Counted from the first letter of the stretch, positions 43,960-53,479 are shown. The stretch: DNA of 64,000 nt from Bacteroidales bacterium (GCA_017449065.1 JAFSKF010000041.1:18733-82732); one strand, 5' to 3'. Notes: generated by a model from the sequence alone, not told the origin. Translations and numbers: made by a program.

Positions 43960-45000
43960 TTACAGTTCCGGATTATAGTTGCTGCCATTGTTCCAATCGA
44001 GGGTTACGCTGACACCCACCGTGCTGTCGTAGGGTCGGACGGCACCATCGCTGTCGAGTTCTCCTTTGATAACTTTCAGATCTCCGGCTTTCAGCGGTTT
44101 GTCGATATCCATGACAGTTTCGGTGATTGAGCCGTCTGTCTTGGTAAGATACACCTTGAACTGCCAAAGCGTGTTGCTGGCGGCTCGCGATGCATCCCTC
44201 GAGGGGAAGTTGACCGAGCAGAAGCATTTCAGCTCGTTGGTTGTCTGCACCTCTTCCGCCTTGATGAGCGGAGGCGTATCCGAATAGATGTAGGTGCTGT
44301 CGCTGATGAGGAAGGCATCGGCAAAGCCTGTGGCATAGACCTTCAGGTCGCTATAGTTCAGCCCTTTGGGGTCGATTACCAGCGATGCAGCGCTGTTGGC
44401 CATAAACAAACGGACATTGAATGTCTGATTGACATTTCCCAGCACCTCCATAGGCTGTCGTGCGGTGAACAGACCTGTGGTGTGCGAAGGAAGGATTCCG
44501 GCTGCTACACCTAAGGCAGAACCGTCGGACGTCAGGTCGGTTTCCTGTCGAAGCGTTGCCGAGTAGCTTTCTCCGTCGTCGGCAAGGCTTACCACATCGT
44601 TGTTCTTGATATTTGCCACTGCCAGATGCAGATATTTGCGCATAGGCAGAGTGAGGTCGTAGGTCGTCTGGTTGGCATTGATAATGTCCTGAACATGTTC
44701 CAGGCGGCTCAAGCTTCCTTCAGTATCGTAGAACGAGAGATCTACGTCGTGGGCAAAGTCGCTGAAGATATCTTTCAGATGAGTTTCCAATACGCCTGCC
44801 ACGCTCATTTCGGTTATCGTGGTCAGTTGGGTTTGCAACTCCGTGGTCATATTGGTCACCAGCTTCAGCTGGTAATCCATCTGAAACTGCTGTGCGTCGT
44901 TGCAATCCGACAGATCCTCATCAATGACGGAACATCCTGCCGTCAGCCAACAGGCTGACAGCAAGAGTCCTATCATGGAAGTATATCTTCTTGTCTTCAC
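43960..45000 (-). CDS. Mfa2/FimB-like fimbrial anchor lipoprotein
   Basis: 346 aa, GTG start at 45000. Lipobox CWLTAGC, then CSVIDEDLSDCNDAQQF: the C-x-x-x-[DE]-x-x-x-x-DC spacing followed by a strand (QMDYQLKLV) is the hallmark of Mfa2/FimB anchors, which hold the pilus base in the outer membrane and terminate polymerisation. The C-terminus (VGVSVTLDWNNGSNYNPEL) has the fimbrillin-type final strand like that of the major subunit (LSVDLNWREGLNFEANL). The gene starts 12 bp after the major fimbrillin, the arrangement of mfa1-mfa2 in Porphyromonas. Predicted outer-membrane lipoprotein. Confidence 0.8.
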   Translation of the reverse strand: MKTRRYTSMIGLLLSACWLTAGCSVIDEDLSDCNDAQQFQMDYQLKLVTNMTTELQTQLTTITEMSVAGVLETHLKDIFSDFAHDVDLSFYDTEGSLSRLEHVQDIINANQTTYDLTLPMRKYLHLAVANIKNNDVVSLADDGESYSATLRQETDLTSDGSALGVAAGILPSHTTGLFTARQPMEVLGNVNQTFNVRLFMANSAASLVIDPKGLNYSDLKVYATGFADAFLISDSTYIYSDTPPLIKAEEVQTTNELKCFCSVNFPSRDASRAASNTLWQFKVYLTKTDGSITETVMDIDKPLKAGDLKVIKGELDSDGAVRPYDSTVGVSVTLDWNNGSNYNPEL

Positions 45001-45012
45001 TTTAGTTTGTGC

Positions 45013-47193
45013 TTAGAGATTAGCCTCAAAATTCAAGCCTTCACGCCAGTTGAGATCTACACTCAAACCGAGAGAGGTTTGTGTTGAGCGCAAATCGGGA
45101 ACGGTGATGAAAGCGTTCTTCAGTGAGTTGGCGCCAATCTTGAAGGTGGCCGTTGTCAGGTAGTCTTGAATGAATACACGGGTAATCTCCTTTGAAGCAC
45201 CGGCATCGGTGTAAGGAGGAATAGGATAGTTTGTCGGCCATGCTGTGGCACTACCAGAAATGCCATTATCAGTTCCGATAAGTTTTGTGCCAAGTTCCAG
45301 TTTACCGATTAGATAGAACTTACCACCTTTACGGATAAGGTTGCCCTTGCCATAGAAGTCCTTGTCGCTGTTGTTCTGGAACTCCAGTGCTACAAGAACG
45401 TCTGTCTGTGCTGTCTGGTCGCCGTTGCGATAGTTGTCGAATACCAGAGTGTAGTTCGCACCAGTTGGGATGGTTGAACTTTCAATCTGGTTGTCAAAAA
45501 TGGCATAATCCCAATCGGTAGTTTCATTGGCCTTAGCCAAATAGTTCCAGCCTAACTGGTGGTTTTGGCCACCGATAATAATACCGGTGAGCTGCATTTT
45601 CTTAACTTCTGCTTCTGTCAGTGACTGGTCAGACTCAGAAGTGACGATGGCATGGCGATTGTCGTTGAATGTTGTTCCATTGAGAGCTACTTGGGTTTGT
45701 AGCATGGCTACGCCATAGTTGATATTGTTCTTAACAGCCACGCTACGGGTGGTTGAGGTAACAAAATTATTGCTCCAACCGTTGGATGTCCAGCTGTAGG
45801 TATCCCAAGTGTTGTAGCCGTTAGGATAATTGTCTGCCGTTTTTTCTGCATCACTTACATAGAGCGGGCTGTTGTCAAAATAAAGCAGCTCAGAAGGATA
45901 CATATAATGAGTGGGAGCTATCGTTGCGCTCAGATCAAGCAGCGACGTGCTGGGGTTGGTGTAGCTAAAGCCACCTGTTGTAGCATCTGCGTTGAAATCA
46001 GTGAAATACAGTTGGGCCGCACCTAATGGAAGTTTGAACGAGGTGGGGAAGCCCATCAAGTCGCCATGTACCACCTGACCATAAACAGCGTCAAAGGCAT
46101 CCTTGTCGGCATAAACGCTTGCGGTTACCAAACCGTTGATGATGGTGTTTGCCGTTGATGCATCACCAATATTTCTAAATGCTGTTGCAGTTTCTGTGCT
46201 TTCAACATCAAAATAGTTCTCAATACGAGTCTTGATAGTTTCTGCCAATCGCTGTGCATTCAGCTCACCGTCAGTAGTTGGAGTGGCGGCCAAGGTTGTA
46301 GTGATAGTCTCATAGATGTGATAAATGATGCTGCAAACAGCAGAAGCCGAACCGGCACGTACTTCATTAGTGCCAAGAGTCGTCAATGAATTATAGACGG
46401 TAGCAAGGTTTTCCTGCAAAGGAGGAAGTGAACCGCCATCTTTCAGAGTTTTGCCAATCCCACGCCATGAGATGGCGGGCAAGGCAGCCTCATTCGTATG
46501 ACCGGCATGTGTGTAAACACCTGCTGCAGCTTCACCAACCTCACTCTTAATAATTCGGTTGATAATAAGTGCAGCCAAGTTACAAGTCTCAGTATAACGG
46601 GTCTGGCGGTCATCAAGACGCGACACTAAGTCGAAGGTGATATTTTCGGGATTGGTAGTAATGTTGGCAGTAACTTTACCATTTTCTTCATCTGTTCCGT
46701 TGGGAATAGCACGGGCATACACCAGCATGGCATCGGTTTTTAACGGCAATGTCAGTTCCAACACGCGGCGAGAACTATTGTCTGCATTGTTGTTATCTGT
46801 ATTGTTTACCGCTGTGGCTCCATAAAGAGTTCCTAAATCGTAGGTTTTAGTCTTGATACCAGATGTAGCTGACCAATTGGTAGTAGTAGTCGTGCCGTCA
46901 AATGGAGCCAACCAAGTGCTATGATCTGTTGCCAAACCTATCAGCTTGGCATCCTGCAGGCCACGGAAGTTGCCGTTTCTTTGTACCATTGTCGAAGACT
47001 GGCGAGTGGTTCCGCTTGCAGCAGACGAAACGTTCAGTACAAACTGAGTGGTTACGGTTTTGTCCACGGGATTGTAGGTCGGGTTGTCGGTCTTCTGTTC
47101 AACGATGTCATCGTCTGAAGAGCAACCGGTGAATCCAATTGCGCCCCCAAGTGCTATGGCACTCAGCGTGGCATAAATAAACATTCTTTTCAT
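45013..47193 (-). CDS. Mfa1-like major fimbrillin lipoprotein
   Basis: 726 aa from ATG 47193 (TTG 47199 lies upstream). Lipobox IGFTGC followed by SSDDD, an export-type acidic stretch. QFVLNVSSAASGTTRQSSTMVQRNG includes an Arg-flanked site expected for proteolytic maturation, and FRGLQDAKLIGL fits the Mfa1-family N-terminal motif. The C-terminus (RVFIQDYLTTATFKIGANSL...LGLSVDLNWREGLNFEANL) matches the Mfa1/fimbrillin C-terminal domain, which donates the strand used in polymerisation. It lies second in the unit, directly before the anchor. Larger than classical Mfa1 (about 560 aa). Confidence 0.8.
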   Translation of the reverse strand: MKRMFIYATLSAIALGGAIGFTGCSSDDDIVEQKTDNPTYNPVDKTVTTQFVLNVSSAASGTTRQSSTMVQRNGNFRGLQDAKLIGLATDHSTWLAPFDGTTTTTNWSATSGIKTKTYDLGTLYGATAVNNTDNNNADNSSRRVLELTLPLKTDAMLVYARAIPNGTDEENGKVTANITTNPENITFDLVSRLDDRQTRYTETCNLAALIINRIIKSEVGEAAAGVYTHAGHTNEAALPAISWRGIGKTLKDGGSLPPLQENLATVYNSLTTLGTNEVRAGSASAVCSIIYHIYETITTTLAATPTTDGELNAQRLAETIKTRIENYFDVESTETATAFRNIGDASTANTIINGLVTASVYADKDAFDAVYGQVVHGDLMGFPTSFKLPLGAAQLYFTDFNADATTGGFSYTNPSTSLLDLSATIAPTHYMYPSELLYFDNSPLYVSDAEKTADNYPNGYNTWDTYSWTSNGWSNNFVTSTTRSVAVKNNINYGVAMLQTQVALNGTTFNDNRHAIVTSESDQSLTEAEVKKMQLTGIIIGGQNHQLGWNYLAKANETTDWDYAIFDNQIESSTIPTGANYTLVFDNYRNGDQTAQTDVLVALEFQNNSDKDFYGKGNLIRKGGKFYLIGKLELGTKLIGTDNGISGSATAWPTNYPIPPYTDAGASKEITRVFIQDYLTTATFKIGANSLKNAFITVPDLRSTQTSLGLSVDLNWREGLNFEANL

Positions 47194-47218
47194 TTTCAAA
47201 ACTGTTTTTTGTTAGTAA

Positions 47219-48751
47219 TTATTGTTTGTTTCTTTTTTTCTCAATCAGCCGCAGGTTTTCCTGAGCATCGGTATCTCCGTTGCCGGCTGCCCTGCGGAGG
47301 CGGTCGATGGCCTCAAGCTCCCTTCCGCAATAGTAAAGGGCTACTCCCAGTGCGTTCTGTGCCCGAGGATCCTCGCTGACTTGCTGCAAAATCTGGAGCG
47401 CTTCATGGTGGCAGTCGCTGCAATCGGTACGCAGCAGTTCGACTGCCCGGTTGATGGCGTCGGCAACGGTGTCAGGCTCATATTCATAATATATGCGCGC
47501 GTAGCCGGAAGTACGCTGATCAGCCAGCACATGCTGCTTGATGTACTTCCAGGTGCGTCCGCGATCCAGCCGTCGCAGCTGACGCTCTCGCCGGTCGGCA
47601 TCAGGTTCGTTGTCGATTACGTCGATGGCTTCCTGCAGGGCACCCTTACCGATGCCGTTCGTGGAGGTGCTGTCCATCAGTTCGACCAGTCGGGCACGCA
47701 TTTCTGCCCATGCCTCGCCGCCGCCTACTGCTTCGTACAGCGAATCGGGAGTCGGCACGTGCTGCTGCACATACTGCTTCAGGGCATTGGCACGATTGAG
47801 GGCAAGTTCTTCGTTCCATGCCACCCGGCCTTCGATAGAAGCCTGACCGATAATCTGGATGCGTCGTACATTGCTGACCGAGTCGGACATGATCTGGCGG
47901 GTGATGTCAACGATGCGATCCAACGTGGCAGCATTATCGCGGAAGTCGTGCAGCAACGTGTATTTGTCCACCGGGAAATAGACATACAGAACCCCTGGCT
48001 CATACGTGTAAGGTTTGTATTCCGATATGTGGGCAAGAATAGGATTGTCTTCCGCCAGCGAGCCGGCACGTCCCGTGTTGGGCAGCACATTGCTGAGCAG
48101 AAGCCAGAGCGGCTCCACTTCGATGATTTCCGGCAAGTCGGGCCATTCGGGTTCGGGTTTGCGCTTGAAGTTGGTCCACACCAGGTTCAAACCCAGTTTC
48201 GGAAGCGGTAGCAATCTGTGCTTTTCGCCATAGTACTTGCCGCAATGCGGGCAATCGTACTCCTTGTACCATGTGTATCCGAGTGCCATGCCGAGTTCCA
48301 CCTCAATGTGCCAATGATCGGTCAGTTGCCAATTGTAGCCATAGCTTCCGCCCAAAGCCAACAAGTCGCCTTGCAGGCGATGGTTCCTCACTTTCGGATA
48401 AATACCCAGCGGAAACTTCACGCCACCCACATTGTAGTGGCTATAGAGTGTATGCAGACTCCAAAACGGACCCCGGAACATCTGCTCATTATAATGACGC
48501 ACAAAAGGCGACACCATCACGTGGCGCCACTTCTTGTTCTTCGATTTGTTGATATCCCAGGCGTTAAAACCAGCGTTGGTTCCAACGGACCAAACTGAGT
48601 CGAGTTTTAACTCAATGCCCAGGTTAGGAGTAAGGGTTGCATCGTAGAGGAGATTATTACGAAAGGCAAAATCTTGTGCGTTAACGACCGATGCTTCAAT
48701 CAGACAAATAGAGATTATTAAGCAATATATGTATCTTCTCAAGATAATCAT
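47219..48751 (-). CDS. DUF3575/OmpA-like outer-membrane protein with TPR tail
   Basis: 510 aa, signal peptide ending near VVNAQ. Residues about 28-205 (FRNNLLYDATLTPNLGIELKLD) are the DUF3575 type found in front of fimbrial genes. About 245-385 is OmpA-like (YVYFPVDKYTLLHDFRDN...IIGQASIEGRVAWNEELALNRANALKQYV), which binds peptidoglycan. The last 70 residues are TPR/Sel1-like (AQNALGVALYYCGRELEAIDRLRRAA). The CPHCGKYYG motif at about 160 could form a metal or disulphide site. As first gene of the unit it probably supports the pilus base, as in other Mfa-type loci where an OmpA-like gene leads. Start ATG 48751. Confidence 0.8.
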   Translation of the reverse strand: MIILRRYIYCLIISICLIEASVVNAQDFAFRNNLLYDATLTPNLGIELKLDSVWSVGTNAGFNAWDINKSKNKKWRHVMVSPFVRHYNEQMFRGPFWSLHTLYSHYNVGGVKFPLGIYPKVRNHRLQGDLLALGGSYGYNWQLTDHWHIEVELGMALGYTWYKEYDCPHCGKYYGEKHRLLPLPKLGLNLVWTNFKRKPEPEWPDLPEIIEVEPLWLLLSNVLPNTGRAGSLAEDNPILAHISEYKPYTYEPGVLYVYFPVDKYTLLHDFRDNAATLDRIVDITRQIMSDSVSNVRRIQIIGQASIEGRVAWNEELALNRANALKQYVQQHVPTPDSLYEAVGGGEAWAEMRARLVELMDSTSTNGIGKGALQEAIDVIDNEPDADRRERQLRRLDRGRTWKYIKQHVLADQRTSGYARIYYEYEPDTVADAINRAVELLRTDCSDCHHEALQILQQVSEDPRAQNALGVALYYCGRELEAIDRLRRAAGNGDTDAQENLRLIEKKRNKQ

Positions 48752-48807
48752 TACTGAATTTTCATAAAAATCGAGCTTTTATATAAATTTATATAATTTT
48801 CTGTGTG

Positions 48808-48815
48808 CAAAGTTA
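48808..48815 (-). promoter_or_regulatory. -7 box of the fimbrial/giant-protein unit
   Basis: TAACTTTG on the minus strand (48815-48808), about 57 bp before ATG 48751. No TTTG is found at the expected -33 distance, so the promoter is weak or activator-dependent. A poly-C/G tract lies 51 bp further upstream. Confidence 0.6.
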
Positions 48816-48865
48816 CGCATTTTATCTAATGGCTGTCTGAAAGTCGTAAAAAAATGTTAATTTTA

Positions 48866-48874
48866 CCCCCCCCC
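48866..48874. repeat. nine-base C homopolymer (poly-G on the transcribed side)
   Basis: TTTTA-C9-TTATC, in the 5' region of the fimbrial unit, between the -7 box and the terminator of the Ca2+ ATPase gene. An A7 run lies close by (48848-48854). Confidence 0.9.
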
Positions 48875-49009
48875 TTATCATTTTAACGCAATTTGCTCAA
48901 TAGAGATTGCAATATAGCATCAGTAAAGAAAAGAATTCGGAAATACTTCGCTGTTTTCGAGTTCTTTTTGCTACATAGTTATGAAAAAATTGCGGCATAG
49001 TTATGCAGC

Positions 49010-49059
49010 AAAAAAAATACTCCCCAGTTAGGAAAAAATATTTTCCCAGTTGGGGAGTA
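49010..49059 (-). terminator. terminator of the Ca2+ ATPase gene
   Basis: Minus-strand stem TACTCCCCA/TGGGGAGTA (49059-49051 with 49026-49018), further A/T-rich pairing inside, then a T-run at 49017-49011. Only 20 bp from the stop codon. Confidence 0.8.
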
Positions 49060-49078
49060 AAAAGTAGGGGAATTACAC

Positions 49079-51676
49079 TCAACGCTGACGCCGGAAGAAA
49101 AAGCGATACAAATCCGGGAGAATCAGGATGGGTGAAGTCAGAAGAATCAGCTTAGGCCAGTCGGAAGCGTGCAGCGGATCTATTTCGAACATCTTGTAGG
49201 CAACCTGCTGGATGAATATCTGACCCGATAGGATTACTACCAGAATAAACACAAATCCCCTGCCAAAGGTTGCACTCAACGGTCGGATGCCTTTGGCAGC
49301 TTCTATGAGGTCGAGCAGCAGGGAACGACCTGTGTTGTAGTAGCGGACGTTGAAGAGATTCCAGACTTGGAGCAATACAAAGGTGGTAAAGAAGAGACCT
49401 TCGTCGTAATCATTGATTTCGTGGTCTTTGTTCAAATAGAACCAGAAACAGGTCATCAGTAGGAAGAAAAAGGCACCCCAGCCAGTAATGTAAGCCATCA
49501 TATAACGATCCACGATATGCGCTTTGGGGCTGCGGGGATAGTCGTTCATTACACGGGGGTCGGCTGGCAAAGAAGAGAGAGCCATTGCCGCGAACGTATC
49601 CATAATCAGGTTCACCCACAGCATCTGTGTGACATTCAGCGGCGACTTCAAACCGGTAAAGGCTCCCAAGAGCACCACTAAACAGGCACAGACGTTGATG
49701 GTCATCTGGAAAATGATAAACCTTCGCAGATTCTGATAGAGAGAGCGTCCCCACAGGATGGCGCGATTGATGGAGACAAACGAATTGTCGATAATGGTGA
49801 TATCCGAGGCTTCTTTGGCACGAGCCGTTCCGTCGCCCATCGATAAACCGACTTGTGCTTTTGCCAACGCCGGAGCATCGTTGGTTCCGTCGCCCGTAAC
49901 GGCTACTACTTCTCCGTTCCGCTGCAAAAGCATAACCAGGCGGGCCTTATCGTCGGGACGGGCGCGGGCAATAATCTTGATGCGATTCTCTTTGAGCCGC
50001 ATTCGGGCTTCCTCGTCCGACATCGCGGCAAATTCAGGTCCGGTTACGGTTTTGTCGTCCTCGCCGGGTTGCAGCAAGTCAATCTGTCTGCCTATCTCGT
50101 TGGCGGTACCGACGGTATCGCCGGTAACAATAATCACGTTGACGTGTGCCTGATTCTTGCAGACACGGATAGCCTCTCGGACATCGCTGCGAATAGGATC
50201 GGCAATGCCTACAATACCAATGAAAGTATCGTTGATGGCAAAGCCCAAGGTGCGGAATGCCTTGTGCTGGTATTCATCGAGTGTCGTCAGGATCTGCTCT
50301 TTTGTCAGACCTTCCGCCAAGTGTTTGCACATTTGCAGGACAATCTCCGGGGCACCCTTGACGAAAGTCGTTTCTCCCACTTGCGTAAGCATGTATTTGG
50401 TTTCGGTGCTGAAAGGTTGCTGGCGTGTGACGGTTTCCGACTGGCGGAATGTCCGATAATCCACATCCCGGCTCTTCAGCCACTGTAGCAAAGCTCCTTC
50501 CGTAGGGTTGCCTATCGCCTGATTGCCATTCAACTCGGCAGAACTGTTCAGCGCAATACCTCGAGCAATATCCTCGAAAGAAATATCCTTTCCGAACAGG
50601 CTTTCCACCACCGTCATCCGATTCTGGGTGAGGGTGCCCGTCTTATCGGTACAGATGACGGTAGCGGCTCCCATCGTCTCGCAGGCATGCAGTTTGCGCA
50701 CCAGATTATTCTCCTTCAGCATCTTGCGCATGCTGAGGGCCAAACTGATGGTAATGCTCATCGGCAAACCTTCCGGAACTGCCACCACAATCAGTGTGAC
50801 TGCCAGCATGATGGAATTTAAAACGACATGAACGACTGTAACCGGATCGTGAATTTCATCGTCTGTGGCATTGACGAAAAAGAAAACGAGGCGTCCGATG
50901 AGGATCAGCGCCGCAATGACGAAACTGGCGTACGAGATCCACTTGCCTAAATAATCCAGCTGGCGGCGCAAAGGTGTCTTCACGTCCTTACCTTCCTGAA
51001 CACGGGCGGCACCGCGTCCTTCTTCTGTTTCCATACCGATGGCGGTAACCTCATATCGGGCACTGCCTTCGATAACCGTCGAACCTCGCAATAGAAAGTC
51101 TCTCGGATAGGTGGATTCATGGCTCGATTCCTTTTCCGACATTTCTTCGTCTAAAGAACCGTTTCCAGCTTTCTTCGAACTCCAAGGCTCTCCGGTAAAA
51201 TTCGATTCATCGACCCGTAGCTGATTGCTTTTTATCAATTTTCCGTCGGCAGGAATCTGATCGCCGGCTTCCAAGCTGACGCAATCGCCCACGCATACAT
51301 CTTTCTTGGCGATGCGGAACATCTGGACAGAGCCATCGGACAAGCGGCGGAGTACCTTGACGGGTTCATCGTCTTTCACATGATTCAGCACCTGAAATTC
51401 CCCTTCTGCCTTAACCTCGAAAATAAAGCCCACTCCAGTGGCGAGCAGCAGGGCAATCAGTACTCCGGTCGGTTCCAGCAGCAACTGCAGGGATTCCCCT
51501 TGCCAGATTTCGTAGCAGGAAACACCCACCGAAAAGACAAATACCACCAATAATACGATTATGAGGGGATCTTTGAACTTCTCTACATATCCCCAGAACA
51601 ACGACGGACGCTCTGGCGGCGGAATAATATTTTTCCCTTTCCCGTTTTGTATAATTTCAGAATCTTGGGTAAGCAT
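49079..51676 (-). CDS. P-type Ca2+-transporting ATPase, PMCA type
   Basis: 865 aa from ATG 51676; an earlier ATG at 51706 overlaps the -7 box and cannot be in the transcript. P2B architecture: two N-terminal transmembrane helices, actuator loop with VDESNFTGEPW, M4 motif VAVPEGLPMSI, phosphorylation site CTDKTGTLTQ, KGAPE nucleotide-binding motif, hinge TGDGTNDAPALAKAQVG, and a six-helix C-terminal membrane domain ending FFFRRQR. It would export Ca2+ or another cation across the inner membrane using ATP. It lies alone between divergent promoters and a strong terminator. Confidence 0.9.
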   Translation of the reverse strand: MLTQDSEIIQNGKGKNIIPPPERPSLFWGYVEKFKDPLIIVLLVVFVFSVGVSCYEIWQGESLQLLLEPTGVLIALLLATGVGFIFEVKAEGEFQVLNHVKDDEPVKVLRRLSDGSVQMFRIAKKDVCVGDCVSLEAGDQIPADGKLIKSNQLRVDESNFTGEPWSSKKAGNGSLDEEMSEKESSHESTYPRDFLLRGSTVIEGSARYEVTAIGMETEEGRGAARVQEGKDVKTPLRRQLDYLGKWISYASFVIAALILIGRLVFFFVNATDDEIHDPVTVVHVVLNSIMLAVTLIVVAVPEGLPMSITISLALSMRKMLKENNLVRKLHACETMGAATVICTDKTGTLTQNRMTVVESLFGKDISFEDIARGIALNSSAELNGNQAIGNPTEGALLQWLKSRDVDYRTFRQSETVTRQQPFSTETKYMLTQVGETTFVKGAPEIVLQMCKHLAEGLTKEQILTTLDEYQHKAFRTLGFAINDTFIGIVGIADPIRSDVREAIRVCKNQAHVNVIIVTGDTVGTANEIGRQIDLLQPGEDDKTVTGPEFAAMSDEEARMRLKENRIKIIARARPDDKARLVMLLQRNGEVVAVTGDGTNDAPALAKAQVGLSMGDGTARAKEASDITIIDNSFVSINRAILWGRSLYQNLRRFIIFQMTINVCACLVVLLGAFTGLKSPLNVTQMLWVNLIMDTFAAMALSSLPADPRVMNDYPRSPKAHIVDRYMMAYITGWGAFFFLLMTCFWFYLNKDHEINDYDEGLFFTTFVLLQVWNLFNVRYYNTGRSLLLDLIEAAKGIRPLSATFGRGFVFILVVILSGQIFIQQVAYKMFEIDPLHASDWPKLILLTSPILILPDLYRFFFRRQR

Positions 51677-51694
51677 TCTTTTTGATTTTTGTTG

Positions 51695-51726
51695 CAAAGA
51701 TAGCATTTTATCAAGTTAAAAGCAAA
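51695..51726 (-). promoter_or_regulatory. promoter of the Ca2+ ATPase gene
   Basis: Minus strand TTTG (51726-51723), 20-bp spacer, TATCTTTG (51702-51695). Decides the ATG at 51676 over the upstream one. Confidence 0.85.
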
Positions 51727-51785
51727 AATTACCCCTAAAAATAGTAAAATTGTAACAGAATTAACGGTGTTTGGGAAAAAATCAG

Positions 51786-51793
51786 TAATTTTG
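51786..51793 (+). promoter_or_regulatory. -7 box for the S41 protease gene
   Basis: TAATTTTG twenty bases before ATG 51813; a TTTG occurs at 51770-51773 but at only 12 bp spacing, so the -33 element is uncertain. Confidence 0.5.
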
Positions 51794-51812
51794 CCTCATT
51801 ATTTATTGACTT

Positions 51813-53462
51813 ATGAAAGGATTAACAAAAGGCAATCGGGCCTTGTTATGGTGCATTTTAACAATGCTGACTTGTCTGCCGGTACAAGTCGGAGCACAAT
51901 CCGCAACCGAAAAGAAAAAGAAGAGTGACGCCCGTTTGGACGCCCAGCAATATCTGGAGATTTTAGGAACCACCATACGCACACTGCAAACGGCTTACGT
52001 TGACAGTGTCGATTGGAGTCGTGTCCTGACGGCCGGCATCGATGCGATGCTGGAGGAATTGGATCCTTATACACAGTTCTATACCGAGGACGACCAGCAG
52101 GAGTTCAAAACCATGACAACGGGCGAATATGCCGGCATCGGTGCCATCATCATGCAACTGAACGATACGGTTTGCATCAGCGAACCCTACGACAAGATGC
52201 CTGCCGCTTTGGCCAACCTGTTGCCCGGTGACCGGATTCTGGCAATCGACGGCGAGAACATGATCGGCAAAGGAACCAGTTACGTGAGCGAACATCTGCG
52301 CGGGCAACCGAACACGTCTTTCACGCTGAAATTGCAGCGTCCGGGTGAGCCGGAACCTCGGGAGGTGGAAATCACGCGCAAGAAGATTGTCATCGATGCG
52401 GTTCCTTACTATGGATGGCTGAACGACAGCATTGGCTATATCCAACTGAACAACTTCACCGACAAAGCCGCTTTGGATGTGCAGACGGCTCTTGTGGAAC
52501 TCCGTAAAGGCAACCTGAAGGGGCTGGTCTTCGACTTGCGGAGCAATCCCGGCGGACTGGTGGACGAGGCGGTGAAGCTGGTGGGAATGTTTGTGCCGAA
52601 AGGTAGCGCTGTGGTGGAAACCAAGGCAAAGACGGCTGACAATAACACTACGTATCGCACCAATACGCCCCCTATCGAGCCGGATCTGAAACTGGCGGTG
52701 CTGATTGACCGCAGTTCGGCTTCTGCCAGCGAGATTCTGAGCGGAGCCTTGCAAGACTATGACAGGGCTGTGATTCTGGGAGAACGCAGTTATGGAAAGG
52801 GATTGGTGCAAAGCAGCCGTCCGCTTCCCTATAATACCATCCTGAAATTTACGTCGGCAAAATATTATATTCCAAGCGGACGATGTATTCAGGCAATCGA
52901 CTATCAGGCCAAGCGTATGGCGCGGTGGGAAGCCGGACAGGATACTCCCGACCTGGGACGTATTCCCGATTCGCTGACACACGTTTTCCATACGGCAGCC
53001 GGACGAGAGGTGCGCGATGGCGGTGGCATCAAACCCGATGTGGAAAGGAAGCCGCAAACCATCAGCAACCTCACTTACTACCTGCAGCGTGAGAACCGGA
53101 TCTTCCATTTCGCCAACCGTCTGCGGTTCGAAAACGGGACGATGCCGACTTTGACCGATTCGATGTATGCCGATTTCTGCAGGGAGGTGGTCAACACCCG
53201 TCGCGACACCGTGCTGAAGGTAATGAAAATCAATCTGGAGCACGATCTGGATAGTTTGAAGTCCGAAGTCATCGACCAAATCAATCAGGAACTGGCATTG
53301 CGCTACTATTTCCGTCGCGGTTTGATTCAAAAATCTTTGGAAGGTGACACGCTGGTGAAAGAGGCAACAGAACTCCTTGCTGACGACAAGCGCTACACCG
53401 AACTGCTTTCAGCTCCGAAGGTAGCCAAAGAAACCAAGAAGAAATCGAAAAAACAAAAATAA
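51813..53462 (+). CDS. S41 C-terminal processing protease (CtpA/Prc family)
   Basis: 549 aa, signal peptide MKGLTKGNRALLWCILTMLTCLPVQVGAQ. PDZ domain at about 95-180 (GIGAIIMQLNDTVCISEPYDKMPAALANL). The Ser/Lys dyad is visible: Ser304 in SSASASEIL and Lys329 in GERSYGKG, 25 residues apart as in Prc. Family members cleave near the C-termini of periplasmic substrates. The last 15 residues are very basic (KKKSKKQK). The C1-type peptidase gene starts 17 bp after it. Confidence 0.9.
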   Translation: MKGLTKGNRALLWCILTMLTCLPVQVGAQSATEKKKKSDARLDAQQYLEILGTTIRTLQTAYVDSVDWSRVLTAGIDAMLEELDPYTQFYTEDDQQEFKTMTTGEYAGIGAIIMQLNDTVCISEPYDKMPAALANLLPGDRILAIDGENMIGKGTSYVSEHLRGQPNTSFTLKLQRPGEPEPREVEITRKKIVIDAVPYYGWLNDSIGYIQLNNFTDKAALDVQTALVELRKGNLKGLVFDLRSNPGGLVDEAVKLVGMFVPKGSAVVETKAKTADNNTTYRTNTPPIEPDLKLAVLIDRSSASASEILSGALQDYDRAVILGERSYGKGLVQSSRPLPYNTILKFTSAKYYIPSGRCIQAIDYQAKRMARWEAGQDTPDLGRIPDSLTHVFHTAAGREVRDGGGIKPDVERKPQTISNLTYYLQRENRIFHFANRLRFENGTMPTLTDSMYADFCREVVNTRRDTVLKVMKINLEHDLDSLKSEVIDQINQELALRYYFRRGLIQKSLEGDTLVKEATELLADDKRYTELLSAPKVAKETKKKSKKQK

Positions 53463-53479
53463 CACTTAACAGAAATTCT

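Noticed and set aside
48897..49082. 61-aa minus-strand open frame downstream of the Ca2+ ATPase
   Set aside because: It runs through the terminator hairpin and lacks a plausible start region.
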